DNA of 42,575 nt from an uncultured Clostridia bacterium. Lineage in GTDB: Bacteria; Bacillota; Clostridia; Oscillospirales; Butyricicoccaceae. The notes below the pieces were generated by a model. That model ran no database searches, was not told the DNA's origin, and saw nothing but the letters and a program-made list of their open reading frames with translations. A program made the position numbers and the translations under genes. Numbering within the stretch: the first letter of the stretch is position 1; each line of letters begins with the position of its first letter. Below are positions 29,132 to 37,877 of the stretch, piece by piece. The stretch is from positions 1 to 42,575 of the forward strand of contig CAMEPU010000002.1 of assembly GCA_945932315.1 (NCBI GenBank), given 5' to 3'.

Positions 29132-30226
29132 TCATTCTATAACCCGATAAATCTCTTTGAGTCTATCAATTACAATCTGCTGTCCAAATTCACGAACCCG
29201 GTTCTGATTCGATATACAAATCCCCCGTCCCCGCAAATCACATATTGCTTTCTGCCAGGCCGCCGGGTCGCCCGGCGGGACAAGCAGGCCGCCCTCGGGC
29301 ACGGATACGAGGTCGCGGTTGCCGCGGATATCCGAGCAGAGGAGCGGCAGTCCGCTCGACATGGCCTCCATGATCGAGACGTTCAGGCCCTCGCGGAAGG
29401 ACGGGCACAGGTACACGTCAGCAGCCGGATAGATCTCGGGCACGTCGGGGCGGTAACCCAGCAGGTGAACCTGCTCCGCGACGCCCAGTTCATCGGCCAG
29501 CCGGCGCAGCGCGTCTTCGTTTTCGCCCCGGCCCGCCAGCACGTAATGCACGCTCGGATCGTGCAGCCTGGCCAGCGCACGGATCACGGTCGCCTGATTC
29601 TTATTCGCGTTGAGCTCGCCGACCGTCAGCAGCACATAGGCGTCCGCCGGAATGCCGAACTCCTGCCGCTTGGCCGCGCGTGTATCCGGGCAGCTGTATT
29701 TTTCCAGATCCAGACCGACGCCCGGGATATAAACGACCTGCCCGGCCTTCATCTTCCGCCGGGCGAGCGCGTAATCCTCGGTATTGATCGTAATCAAAAC
29801 GTCGGTCCAGCGGGCGCACAGCTTTTCAACCGGATAATAGAGCAGCCAGTTCTTCCGCGGGCCGCCCTTGAAAAAGTGGAAGCCGTGCGCGGTGTAAAAC
29901 ACACGCGGCCCCGTTTTCCGCAGATTGCGGCAGGCCAGCCGCACCATGGCCGAAGCGTTCGGCGTGTGGGTGTGGACGATGTCATATCCGCCGTCCACGA
30001 GCAGCCCGCGCAGCGCACGGTACGCGGCCAGATTGTCCCGGCTGAACGGCGAACGCGAAAACGGAATGTGGTGCACGCGGCATCCCCACTCCGCATAGAC
30101 CGGATTGACCGGCTGCTCGCAGTTGCATGCGAGCTCCACCGTATACCCGGCGTCCAGCAGCATGCGGATATGCGCCGGAAAAAAGTTCATGGTCACTGAG
30201 ACCGTCGTCACATACAGAATCTTCAT
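29132..30226 (-). CDS. glycosyltransferase, GT4-like
   Basis: MKILYVTTVSVTMNFFPAHIRMLLDAGYTVELAC, VGELNANKNQATVIRALA, PSFREGLNVSIMEAMSSGLPLLCSDIRGNRDL; ATG at 30226. Confidence 0.93.
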   Translation of the reverse strand: MKILYVTTVSVTMNFFPAHIRMLLDAGYTVELACNCEQPVNPVYAEWGCRVHHIPFSRSPFSRDNLAAYRALRGLLVDGGYDIVHTHTPNASAMVRLACRNLRKTGPRVFYTAHGFHFFKGGPRKNWLLYYPVEKLCARWTDVLITINTEDYALARRKMKAGQVVYIPGVGLDLEKYSCPDTRAAKRQEFGIPADAYVLLTVGELNANKNQATVIRALARLHDPSVHYVLAGRGENEDALRRLADELGVAEQVHLLGYRPDVPEIYPAADVYLCPSFREGLNVSIMEAMSSGLPLLCSDIRGNRDLVSVPEGGLLVPPGDPAAWQKAICDLRGRGICISNQNRVREFGQQIVIDRLKEIYRVIE

Positions 30227-30837
30227 TTGATCTTCTTTACCGGAACACCCACATATGTGCCCGGTTCTTTGACAGCGCGCACGACAACAGCGCCCGCGCC
30301 GATCATGCAGTCCGCGCACACGGTCACATTGTTGCTGACAACCGCGCCGATGCCGATCCAGGTTCTTGCGCCGACTGAAACCGTCCCGGCCAGCTTCGCG
30401 CCCACCGAAACATGCACATAATCATCCAATCTATTGTCGTGCTCGACCACGGACGCGGTGTTCAAAATGCAGTGCTTTCCAATTCTTGCACCCGGATTTA
30501 CGACGGCATTCGCCATGACAACCGTGCCCGCACCGATCTCGACATTCAATCGGGAAATCTGTGCGCGCGGATGGATCGCCGTATACCAGCGCACGCCATC
30601 AAGCGTTTTCGCGATGCGCTCCCGCACCGCAGCGCTGCCGATCGCAATCACAAACGCCGCTTCGGGATACCGCGCGTAATCCGCGACACGGCCGAGCACC
30701 GGAAATCCCAAAACGGTATCGCCCGGTTCCTTTCCATCATCCAGAAAACCGAGCAGATCATCCCCGGACTCCAAAACGATGTCCGCGATCACTTTTCCGT
30801 GGCCGCTCGCACCGATGATAATCACTTTTTGCGCCAT
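30223..30837 (-). CDS. PglD/NeuD-like sugar O/N-acetyltransferase
   Basis: VIIIGASGHGKVIADIVLESG; NAVVNPGARIGKHCILNTASVVEHDNRL hexapeptides. Confidence 0.92.
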   Translation of the reverse strand: MAQKVIIIGASGHGKVIADIVLESGDDLLGFLDDGKEPGDTVLGFPVLGRVADYARYPEAAFVIAIGSAAVRERIAKTLDGVRWYTAIHPRAQISRLNVEIGAGTVVMANAVVNPGARIGKHCILNTASVVEHDNRLDDYVHVSVGAKLAGTVSVGARTWIGIGAVVSNNVTVCADCMIGAGAVVVRAVKEPGTYVGVPVKKIK

Positions 30838-30838
30838 A

Positions 30839-31465
30839 TCATTTGTCCCCCTGCACCACCGGAGCCGTCCCGCAGAAAGGCTCCATCGTCGCGCTGTCTC
30901 CGCTGCTGATGCCCTCGCGCTTCAGCACCGCACGGATGGTGTCAAAAAAGATCTGCACATCGAGCCCAAAGCTCAGATGATCGACGTAATACACGTCGAG
31001 ATCGAATTTTTCCTCCCACGAGATCGCATTGCGGCCGTGCACCTGCGCGTAACCGGTCAGGCCCGCGCGCACCTCATGGCGGCGGTGCTGCTTTTCGTTG
31101 TAAAGCGGCAGGTATTTGACGAGCAGCGGCCGCGGGCCGACGATGCTCATATCGCCGCGCAGGATGTTGATGAGCTCGGGCAGCTCGTCGAGCGAGGTCG
31201 AGCGCAGCAGCCGCCCGAACTTCGTCAGCCGCACCGCGTCGGGCAGCAGGTTTCCGTCCGCATCCCGCGCATCGGTCATCGTGCGGAATTTGTAAAGCGT
31301 GAAAATTTTTTCATCCTTGCCCGGGCGCTCCTGCCGGAAGATCACCGGGCTGCCCAGCTTGCACCGCACAAGCACGGCGACGGCCAGCAGCACCGGCCAG
31401 AGCACGAGCAGCGCGGCGAGCGACAGCGTGAAGTCGAGCAGGCGCTTGCCATATTTCGCGTACAT
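30839..31465 (-). CDS. PglC-like initiating sugar-phosphate transferase
   Basis: MYAKYGKRLLDFTLSLAALLVLWPVLLAVAVLVRCKLGSPVIFRQERPGKDEKIFTLYKFRTMTD; RSTSLDELPELINILRGDMSIVGPRPL. Confidence 0.96.
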   Translation of the reverse strand: MYAKYGKRLLDFTLSLAALLVLWPVLLAVAVLVRCKLGSPVIFRQERPGKDEKIFTLYKFRTMTDARDADGNLLPDAVRLTKFGRLLRSTSLDELPELINILRGDMSIVGPRPLLVKYLPLYNEKQHRRHEVRAGLTGYAQVHGRNAISWEEKFDLDVYYVDHLSFGLDVQIFFDTIRAVLKREGISSGDSATMEPFCGTAPVVQGDK

Positions 31466-32586
31466 CAGAACAGCCCCCGGATGATCGAAAGGATGCGTTC
31501 CATATCCTCTTCGGTGTTTTTAATGTCGCTCGGCAGGCAGACGCCGCGCACGAAGATGTCCTCGGACACCGGCGCGCCGCCCGCGGTGACAAAATCGCAG
31601 CCCGCGAACACCGGCTGCAGGTGCATCGGCTTCCAGATCGGGCGCGCCTCGATGTTCTCGCGCTCGAGCGCGTCGATGACGTCGTTCGGCGTGACCGGGC
31701 AGCCGGGCGCGAGCGTCAGGCAGGACAGCCAGTAATTCGGCTCGGCCTCCGCCGGGATCGGATTCATTTCGACCGCGTCCAGGCCGGCGAATCCCCGCTG
31801 ATAAGTTTCATAAATCCACTTTTTCTGCTGGACATAGTCGTCCAGCGTCTTGAGCTGGCCCCGGCCGATGCCCGCCACGATGTTGGACATCCGGTAGTTA
31901 TAGCCCAGCTCGGTGTGCTCGTAATGGCGCACCGGCTGGCGCGCCTGGGTGGACAGGTAGCGCGCCCGCTTGACGGCCTCCTCGTCGTCCGAGAGCAGCA
32001 TGCCGCCGCCCGAGGTCGTAATGATCTTATTGCCGTTGAAGGACAGGGCGGCGTATTTGCCGAACGTGCCCGTCTTTTTCCCCTTCCAGGACGCGCCCAG
32101 CGACTCGGCCGCGTCCTCGATGAGAACCGCGCCGTGTTCGGCGCAGATCTCCGCGATCTCGTCGAGCTTCGCCGGAGTGCCGTACAGGTTGACCACGATG
32201 ACCGCCTTGGCCTGCGGATACTTTCGGAACGCCCGGCGCAGCGCGTCCGGGTCCATATTCCAGCTGCCGCGCTCGCTGTCCACAAAGACGCAGGCTGCCT
32301 TTTCATAAGCCACCGGATTGACGGTCGCCGCAAAGGTCAGGTCGGAGCAGAGCACGACGTCGCCCTGCTTCACCCCGGCCAGCAGAACCGCCAGATGGAG
32401 CGCCGCCGTGCCCGCCGACAGGGCGGCCGCGTGCCCGACGCCGATATATTCGGCCATCTCCTGCTCGAAGCCGTTGACGTTCGCGCCCAGCGGCGCGATC
32501 CAGTTGGTGTCAAAGGCCTCCTGTATGTATGCCATCTCCTGCCCGTTCATCGTGGGCGAGGAAAGGAAAATTCTCTTTGCCATCAT
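31465..32586 (-). CDS. PglE-like DegT/DnrJ/EryC1/StrS aminotransferase
   Basis: SSPTMNGQEMAYIQEAFDTNWIAPLGANVNGFEQEMAEYIG; ALSFNGNKIITTSGGGML. Confidence 0.95.
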   Translation of the reverse strand: MMAKRIFLSSPTMNGQEMAYIQEAFDTNWIAPLGANVNGFEQEMAEYIGVGHAAALSAGTAALHLAVLLAGVKQGDVVLCSDLTFAATVNPVAYEKAACVFVDSERGSWNMDPDALRRAFRKYPQAKAVIVVNLYGTPAKLDEIAEICAEHGAVLIEDAAESLGASWKGKKTGTFGKYAALSFNGNKIITTSGGGMLLSDDEEAVKRARYLSTQARQPVRHYEHTELGYNYRMSNIVAGIGRGQLKTLDDYVQQKKWIYETYQRGFAGLDAVEMNPIPAEAEPNYWLSCLTLAPGCPVTPNDVIDALERENIEARPIWKPMHLQPVFAGCDFVTAGGAPVSEDIFVRGVCLPSDIKNTEEDMERILSIIRGLF

Positions 32587-33815
32587 GATCCCCTCTTCTG
32601 TTCAGACTCGAGCCCCATCTCGCGCATCGTGCGGATCCGGCGCTCGGCGATCTGCTTTGCCAGGCCGATTTTGGGTCGCTGCTGCCGGCCGGTGCCGACG
32701 TGATACGCAAACCGCGCGAGTGCGGGCGCCCACAGCAGGGGCTGCACCGCCGGGTGCTCCTTGGCCGCCGGGCAAAGCTCGACCGCCAGCCGGTTCATCT
32801 TTGCCGCCATCTGGCGCAGCTGCCGCGCGCGGCCTTCCCCGCCGTCCCCGGCATTTTCCGAAAAGACCAGACTGTACGTCCGGTTTTCCTCTTTGCGGCC
32901 CCAGTTTCCGCCGATCAGAATGTCTTCGAGCATGCCGTCGCAGGCCGCTTCGGACACCGGCACCGCCCACGCGTGGGAGGCGGGCAGGCCGAAAATGCGG
33001 ATGCAGAGGTCGGTCACTGCGCTGAGGAAGCGCTCGGCCCCGGCCGTGCGCGCCATATCGAGCAGCCGCGCCCGGTCGACCGCGCCGTATTGCAGGCAGA
33101 ACGCCCAGTCGTAGAGCTGCCGCAGGCCGAAGCCCGAGCTCACAAAATGCCGCAGCATGTGCAGCAGCATCGCAAACGCGTGGTCGGTGTCGTCCTGTGC
33201 CGGGAATGCGCCATAGGCCAGCTCCACCGTTTTCTGCCGGGCGAAGCAGCCGGTCAAATAATCATCGGGCAGCCGCACGCCTTTGGTGACCGTCCGATGC
33301 AGTTCAAAGTGCACGCCGTCCTTTTCGAGCGCGACGTGCATCTCGGTATCGTCGTCATTGTCCTTTTCCCGCCGGTAGCCGTTGGCCGTCAGCACCGCGA
33401 CCGCCCGCTCCATCTGTCCGCGCGGAATCAGCGCGTCGACGTCCCCCAGCGTGCGCAGCTCGGGCTCGGGCAGGTAAGCCGCCGCCGCAAGCCCCTTCCA
33501 GATCAGCACGGCCACGCCGTTTTCGCGCAGCAGCCTGCAAAACGCGTCCTGCCGCTCAAAAAAGCGGCTGAAAATCAGATAGCCGCGCATGGTTTCGCGC
33601 TGCCAGACCGTACATAGCGCCGCTTCGGGCTGCAAGTCTACGGGCAGCCGGGTCATCGCGGTATAGGCGAAACCGGAGACAGTCTGCTCCTGCGCCTCGC
33701 GGCAGACCGCGGGCCAGTCGGCCCCCTCAAACAGTCCCGCTTCGGGCGGGCTGCCGGTAAAATACGCGCGCAGCAGCTCCAACAGCTGGCGCTGCGCCCG
33801 GGTGCACTGCGGCAT
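32583..33815 (-). CDS. PF14907-like uncharacterised nucleotidyltransferase
   Basis: VLIWKGLAAAAYLPEPELRTLGDVDALIPRGQMERAVAVLTANGY, EMHVALEKDGVHFELHRTV; ATGA overlap with downstream aminotransferase. Confidence 0.8.
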   Translation of the reverse strand: MPQCTRAQRQLLELLRAYFTGSPPEAGLFEGADWPAVCREAQEQTVSGFAYTAMTRLPVDLQPEAALCTVWQRETMRGYLIFSRFFERQDAFCRLLRENGVAVLIWKGLAAAAYLPEPELRTLGDVDALIPRGQMERAVAVLTANGYRREKDNDDDTEMHVALEKDGVHFELHRTVTKGVRLPDDYLTGCFARQKTVELAYGAFPAQDDTDHAFAMLLHMLRHFVSSGFGLRQLYDWAFCLQYGAVDRARLLDMARTAGAERFLSAVTDLCIRIFGLPASHAWAVPVSEAACDGMLEDILIGGNWGRKEENRTYSLVFSENAGDGGEGRARQLRQMAAKMNRLAVELCPAAKEHPAVQPLLWAPALARFAYHVGTGRQQRPKIGLAKQIAERRIRTMREMGLESEQKRGS

Positions 33816-33834
33816 CCCGTCCCCTCCTTCCCCC

Positions 33835-35481
33835 TCAGGGTATGTCGATATCGATGTGGTGGTCGCAGACCTCCAGCACCGCTCTTCTGTGTGAAATGAT
33901 CACGACCGTGCGCGTTTTGAGCCCGCGCAGGCGGCCGAGCAGTTCGCGCTCGGTGCGCTCATCCAGCGCGCTTGTCGCCTCGTCGAGCAGCAGAATGGGC
34001 GCGCCCGACAGCAGCGCCCGCGCGATCGCCAGCCGCTGCACCTGTCCCTCGGACAGGCCGAGGCCCTTTTCCCCCAGCCGGGTATCCAGCCCGTCGGGCA
34101 GTTCCCGGACAAACTCGGCCGCGCCGCTGACCGCGAGCGCCTCGTCGATCTCCTCCTGGGGCGCGCTGCCGCGGACAAACAGGATGTTCTCCCGGATCGT
34201 GCCCGAAAACATCAGGTGCCCCTGCGGGACATAGGCGAACAGCGCCCGCGTCTCGGCCGACGCGGGGATCTCCCCGCCGTCCGTGCGGAACACGATGCGC
34301 CCGCCGTCCACCGGGTAGATGCCGAGCAGCAGCTTGAGCATGGTCGTCTTGCCATGCCCCGAGCGCCCGGTGATCGCGGTCAGGCTGCCTTTTGGAATTA
34401 TACACTGAGCATGCTCAAGGACGCGCTCCCGGTCATATCCGAAGGACACGTCCACGAAGGCGATCTCCCGCAGCGCCGCATACAGCTTTTCCGCATCGAC
34501 CGCCGCCCGGGGCGACTCAGCGTCCAGCTCTTCCAGCTCGCGCAGCCGCTCACACGACGCGATGATGCCGTAATACTGGGGCAAAACGCCCGAAAGGCTC
34601 GCAAACGGGGTCTGCACCTGTCCGATCAGCTGCAAAATCGCGAGCAGCGAGCCGTAGCTCAGCGTGCCGTGCAGCAGCCCGAAGCCGCCCCAGAGGAGCG
34701 CGTACAGATATCCCGCCTGAAACAGAAACCCGAAGCCCGCGTTCGCCAAAACGCTCAGCCGCCGCCGGCGCATGCGCACGCTGAAATACTCCCCCTGCAG
34801 ATTCTCCGCCTGTCCGGTCATACGCTCTTCCGCGCCGAACACCTTGACGACAAGCAGATTTCCCAGCGTTTCCTGCAAAAACGCGTACACCCGGCCGTGT
34901 TTTTCCTGCATTTGCTTGTGCAGGCTCTTGAGCCGGTCGCGGAACACGCACGAAACGACAAACACCGCGGCGCCCGCGGCGAGCAGCACCGCGGTAAACC
35001 GCAGATCGATCACCAGCAGCACGATCACGGCGCACACCAGCCGCGTGACCAGTCCCACTGCCGACGGCAGCAAATTGGTCACACCGCTGCTGACCACCCC
35101 GACGTCGCTGAACAACCGGTTCAGCAGCTCGCCGCTGTGATATTTGGAAACGGTCGCGTACTCGCGCCCGAGCAGCGCGCGGAACACGCGGTCGCGAAAG
35201 GCCAGTTCGAGCTTCACGGATGTGCGCTCCTCCAGCCATTTGACGCCCAGATGGAGCAGCATCTGCACGGCGATCAGCACGAGCAGCCCGGCGGCGTGCC
35301 TGAGCATGCTCAGTCCGTCGCCCGACACCGCGGCGTCCAGAATGCCCCGCGAAAAGAGCGCAAACAGCACGCTGCACCCGGCGTATGCGCCGGTTCCAAC
35401 CGCAAGGGCCGCGAGGGCGGGCAGCTGCGGCCGCGCGATCTGCGCCATCCAGCGCAGGCTGTCGCGTTCCTTCATCCGCAT
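33835..35481 (-). CDS. ABC exporter, fused permease-ATPase (no C39 domain)
   Basis: GRSGHGKTTMLKLLLGIYP, LSEGQVQRLAIARALLSGAPILLLDEATSAL; six-TM N-terminal half. Confidence 0.92.
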   Translation of the reverse strand: MRMKERDSLRWMAQIARPQLPALAALAVGTGAYAGCSVLFALFSRGILDAAVSGDGLSMLRHAAGLLVLIAVQMLLHLGVKWLEERTSVKLELAFRDRVFRALLGREYATVSKYHSGELLNRLFSDVGVVSSGVTNLLPSAVGLVTRLVCAVIVLLVIDLRFTAVLLAAGAAVFVVSCVFRDRLKSLHKQMQEKHGRVYAFLQETLGNLLVVKVFGAEERMTGQAENLQGEYFSVRMRRRRLSVLANAGFGFLFQAGYLYALLWGGFGLLHGTLSYGSLLAILQLIGQVQTPFASLSGVLPQYYGIIASCERLRELEELDAESPRAAVDAEKLYAALREIAFVDVSFGYDRERVLEHAQCIIPKGSLTAITGRSGHGKTTMLKLLLGIYPVDGGRIVFRTDGGEIPASAETRALFAYVPQGHLMFSGTIRENILFVRGSAPQEEIDEALAVSGAAEFVRELPDGLDTRLGEKGLGLSEGQVQRLAIARALLSGAPILLLDEATSALDERTERELLGRLRGLKTRTVVIISHRRAVLEVCDHHIDIDIP

Positions 35482-35502
35482 GCAGGCCCCTCCCCTTTCG
35501 TG

Positions 35503-35919
35503 TCATTTTCCGCAGATTCTCATAAGCTTCAGCACCACGCGGCGCAGAAGCATATGGCTCCAAAGCGCGACATACGCGCGGTAGAACCGGTTTTCCGCCG
35601 GAACATAGCGTTCCCCGCGGTAAAACCCGCGCATCACACCCAGAATGTCCTCCCGCCGCACGCCGCGCTCCCGGGCGATCTGGTGGTCGCCGCAGAGGAC
35701 ATATTCGCCATTTTCCACGCCGACAACCCGGTGCAGGACATAAACCCCGTCCGCGCGCCGATACCATACCACGTCGTTCACCCGGATCTCGCCGGGCGCG
35801 GCGAGCTCGACCGTGTCCCGGCCGCCGCGCAGCAGCGGGAGCATGCTCACGCCGACCGGGTGGATGATCAGGAATCCGTTCTCGGCGATGAACTGTTCTT
35901 TTGGGACGCGCTCACTCAT
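35503..35919 (-). CDS. S24/S26-family peptidase (signal-peptidase-like, Ser/His dyad type)
   Basis: MSERVPKEQFIAENGFLIIHPVGVSMLPLLRGGRDTVEL...DVVWYRRADGVYVLHRVVGVENGEYVLCGD; ATG at 35919. Confidence 0.85.
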   Translation of the reverse strand: MSERVPKEQFIAENGFLIIHPVGVSMLPLLRGGRDTVELAAPGEIRVNDVVWYRRADGVYVLHRVVGVENGEYVLCGDHQIARERGVRREDILGVMRGFYRGERYVPAENRFYRAYVALWSHMLLRRVVLKLMRICGK

Positions 35920-36178
35920 CGAGCGCCCCGACCTCGCGCAGGGTGGCGAGGAGGCGGCCGACGTCGGCCGCGATCTGTCCGGCGGGCGCGTCGTATTCCT
36001 CCGCCAGCCCGGCGACCAGCGCGTCCTCATTCGTGCCGGCCGCGATGCGGTTCCAGATTTCAGCGCCCATCGCGTTTAAGCGCAGCATGCCGCGGAACTG
36101 CTGCGCCGCCGCGCCGACCGCGACGACGACAAACTGGTCGCCCATATTGCGCAGGACAAAGCCCTTTTTGATCTTCAT
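35912..36178 (-). CDS. PqqD family protein (RiPP recognition element-like)
   Basis: 88 aa, MKIKKGFVLRNMGDQFVVVAVG...LNAMGAEIWNRIAAGTNEDALVAGLAEEYDAPAGQIAADVGRLLATLREVGAL. Confidence 0.85.
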   Translation of the reverse strand: MKIKKGFVLRNMGDQFVVVAVGAAAQQFRGMLRLNAMGAEIWNRIAAGTNEDALVAGLAEEYDAPAGQIAADVGRLLATLREVGALDE

Positions 36179-36900
36179 ACGGTTTCCTCCTGTGGATTCA
36201 TGCCGCGCCAGGCCACCTCAGCCGCGTGCGGCGAGATCGTGCAGCCCAGCCGGTAGCAGGGCACGGTCGACACCAGCCGGTCGAGCAGCGTAAAGCAAGC
36301 GTCGACGTGCTCGTCCTGCTCGGGGACGACCACCTGCAGGAACAGCTTCTGCAGCACGGCGCGATTGTCCATCGGCTCGATGAAATCGGTCTCCGCGCGC
36401 TCCAGAAAGCAGATTCCGGCCAGCGGAGCCTCGGTGTTGGTCTGCCAGCCCTCCTTGCCGCACCAGGGCGAGCCGCAAACGCGGAACACGCCGTCCGCGC
36501 CCAGCCGCAGGAGGGGCTTGTCCCCGTTGATGACGGTGACCCGCCGCCCGAAGCGGCGGCCCCACTGGCGGATGTGGGTGGATTTGCCGGTGCCGCTCAT
36601 GGCGGCGAACAGATAGGCGCGGCCGTCCATCGCGATCGCGGCGGCGTGCATGCAGAACGCATGATGGATCCAGAGCTGCTCACACATGGCCGCATGCGCC
36701 GCAACGGTTTCGCAGTAGGCCGCGGTCTGCTCCGGCATCATCGCCTGATAGCGGGCAATGGCTTCGTCCGACGCTTCGACTGTAAAATCGGGCGCGCAGT
36801 CCGTGCGGTACCCGGCGAACACCGCGGGCAGGTGCTCATAGCGAAAGCGGAAGCCGACATTCAGCCCGGCCACCCGGATGGTCAGCAGCTCAGCCGCCAT
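36175..36900 (-). CDS. HPr kinase-like ATP-binding protein (HprK-related kinase)
   Basis: HAAAIAMDGRAYLFAAMSGTGKSTHIRQWG, VINGDKPLLRL, GSPWCGKEGWQTNTEAPLAGICFLERA; ATG at 36900. Confidence 0.85.
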   Translation of the reverse strand: MAAELLTIRVAGLNVGFRFRYEHLPAVFAGYRTDCAPDFTVEASDEAIARYQAMMPEQTAAYCETVAAHAAMCEQLWIHHAFCMHAAAIAMDGRAYLFAAMSGTGKSTHIRQWGRRFGRRVTVINGDKPLLRLGADGVFRVCGSPWCGKEGWQTNTEAPLAGICFLERAETDFIEPMDNRAVLQKLFLQVVVPEQDEHVDACFTLLDRLVSTVPCYRLGCTISPHAAEVAWRGMNPQEETV

Positions 36901-37789
36901 TGACCGACGTGCCCGCCGTGCCGATCGCGCCCGGATCGACGACCGGATCATTGGTTTCCACAATTTTCGCGCCGCAGGTATTCACGACAGAGCCGATCTG
37001 GCACTGGTTCAGCACAATCTCGGAACCGCCGCGAATGATCAGCCGGCCGAACACCTTGACGCCCGACAGCTTGATCGCGCCGTCGCCGACGCCCTCGGTG
37101 AGGATCAGATCGCGCATCACAGTCGCTTTGACCAGCTGCGTGCCATCCCCGCGAACAACCACGTCTTCAAACGTCGAGAAGGACGAATACACGCGGGCCT
37201 CGGGAGCATAGAGCGAAATCGCGTTGTCCAGCATGGTGACGACCTCGGCGCGGGTGATCGCCGCGGCGGGGCGGAAGGTCTCGCCCGAGACGATGCCGCG
37301 GTCGGCCAGCGCCGCGACATAGCCATAGGCCCAGGACGCGACGGACGCGGCATCGGAGAAGGTGAGCCTGGAGCTGCTCTTACCGACGCCGAGCGCGTTC
37401 GCGATCAGCACAGCGGCCTCCTGCCGGGTGATATTGGCGGTCGGGCGGACGCCGCCCTTGCCGTCGCCGTTCATCGCGCCCGCGGCGTTGGCCTTCAGAA
37501 TCGGCTCGGTGTAATACATACCGGCCTTCAGATCGTGGAAGGTGTTTTCAGCCGCGACCTGATAGCCCATGAGCTTATCCAGAATGACGGCCATCTCGCC
37601 GCGCGTGATCTTGTCATTGGGCATGAACCTGCCGTTGTAGCCGTTGATCACGCCGTAGCCGCTCCAACGCTCGATCGCGCTTTCGGCCCAGTGCCCGGCG
37701 GTGTCCGAGAAGGTCGCGGCCGAAGCGCCGACGAACGAGGACGCGGCGAGCAGCGCCGCCAGCGCCAGCGAAAGGAGTTTCTTTTTCAT
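36890..37789 (-). CDS. secreted S-layer homology (SLH) domain protein
   Basis: Signal peptide MKKKLLSLALAALLAASSFVGASA; three SLH-like units (FSDTAGHWAESAIERWSGYGVINGYNGRFMPNDKITRGEMAVIL...); ATG at 37789. Confidence 0.9.
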   Translation of the reverse strand: MKKKLLSLALAALLAASSFVGASAATFSDTAGHWAESAIERWSGYGVINGYNGRFMPNDKITRGEMAVILDKLMGYQVAAENTFHDLKAGMYYTEPILKANAAGAMNGDGKGGVRPTANITRQEAAVLIANALGVGKSSSRLTFSDAASVASWAYGYVAALADRGIVSGETFRPAAAITRAEVVTMLDNAISLYAPEARVYSSFSTFEDVVVRGDGTQLVKATVMRDLILTEGVGDGAIKLSGVKVFGRLIIRGGSEIVLNQCQIGSVVNTCGAKIVETNDPVVDPGAIGTAGTSVNGG

Positions 37790-37829
37790 AACAGAATACC
37801 TCATTTTCATAAAAGGGGCAGAACGCAAA

Positions 37830-37861
37830 TCAGCAGGCAGGCTGCTGGGCCTGCCTGCTGA
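37830..37861 (-). terminator. strong 13-bp hairpin after the small peptide gene (attenuator/processing hairpin, no immediate T tract)
   Basis: 37830-37842 pairs perfectly with 37849-37861 (TCAGCAGGCAGGC / GCCTGCCTGCTGA), 6-nt loop. Confidence 0.6.
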
Positions 37862-37877
37862 AATAGAATAAACGGAA

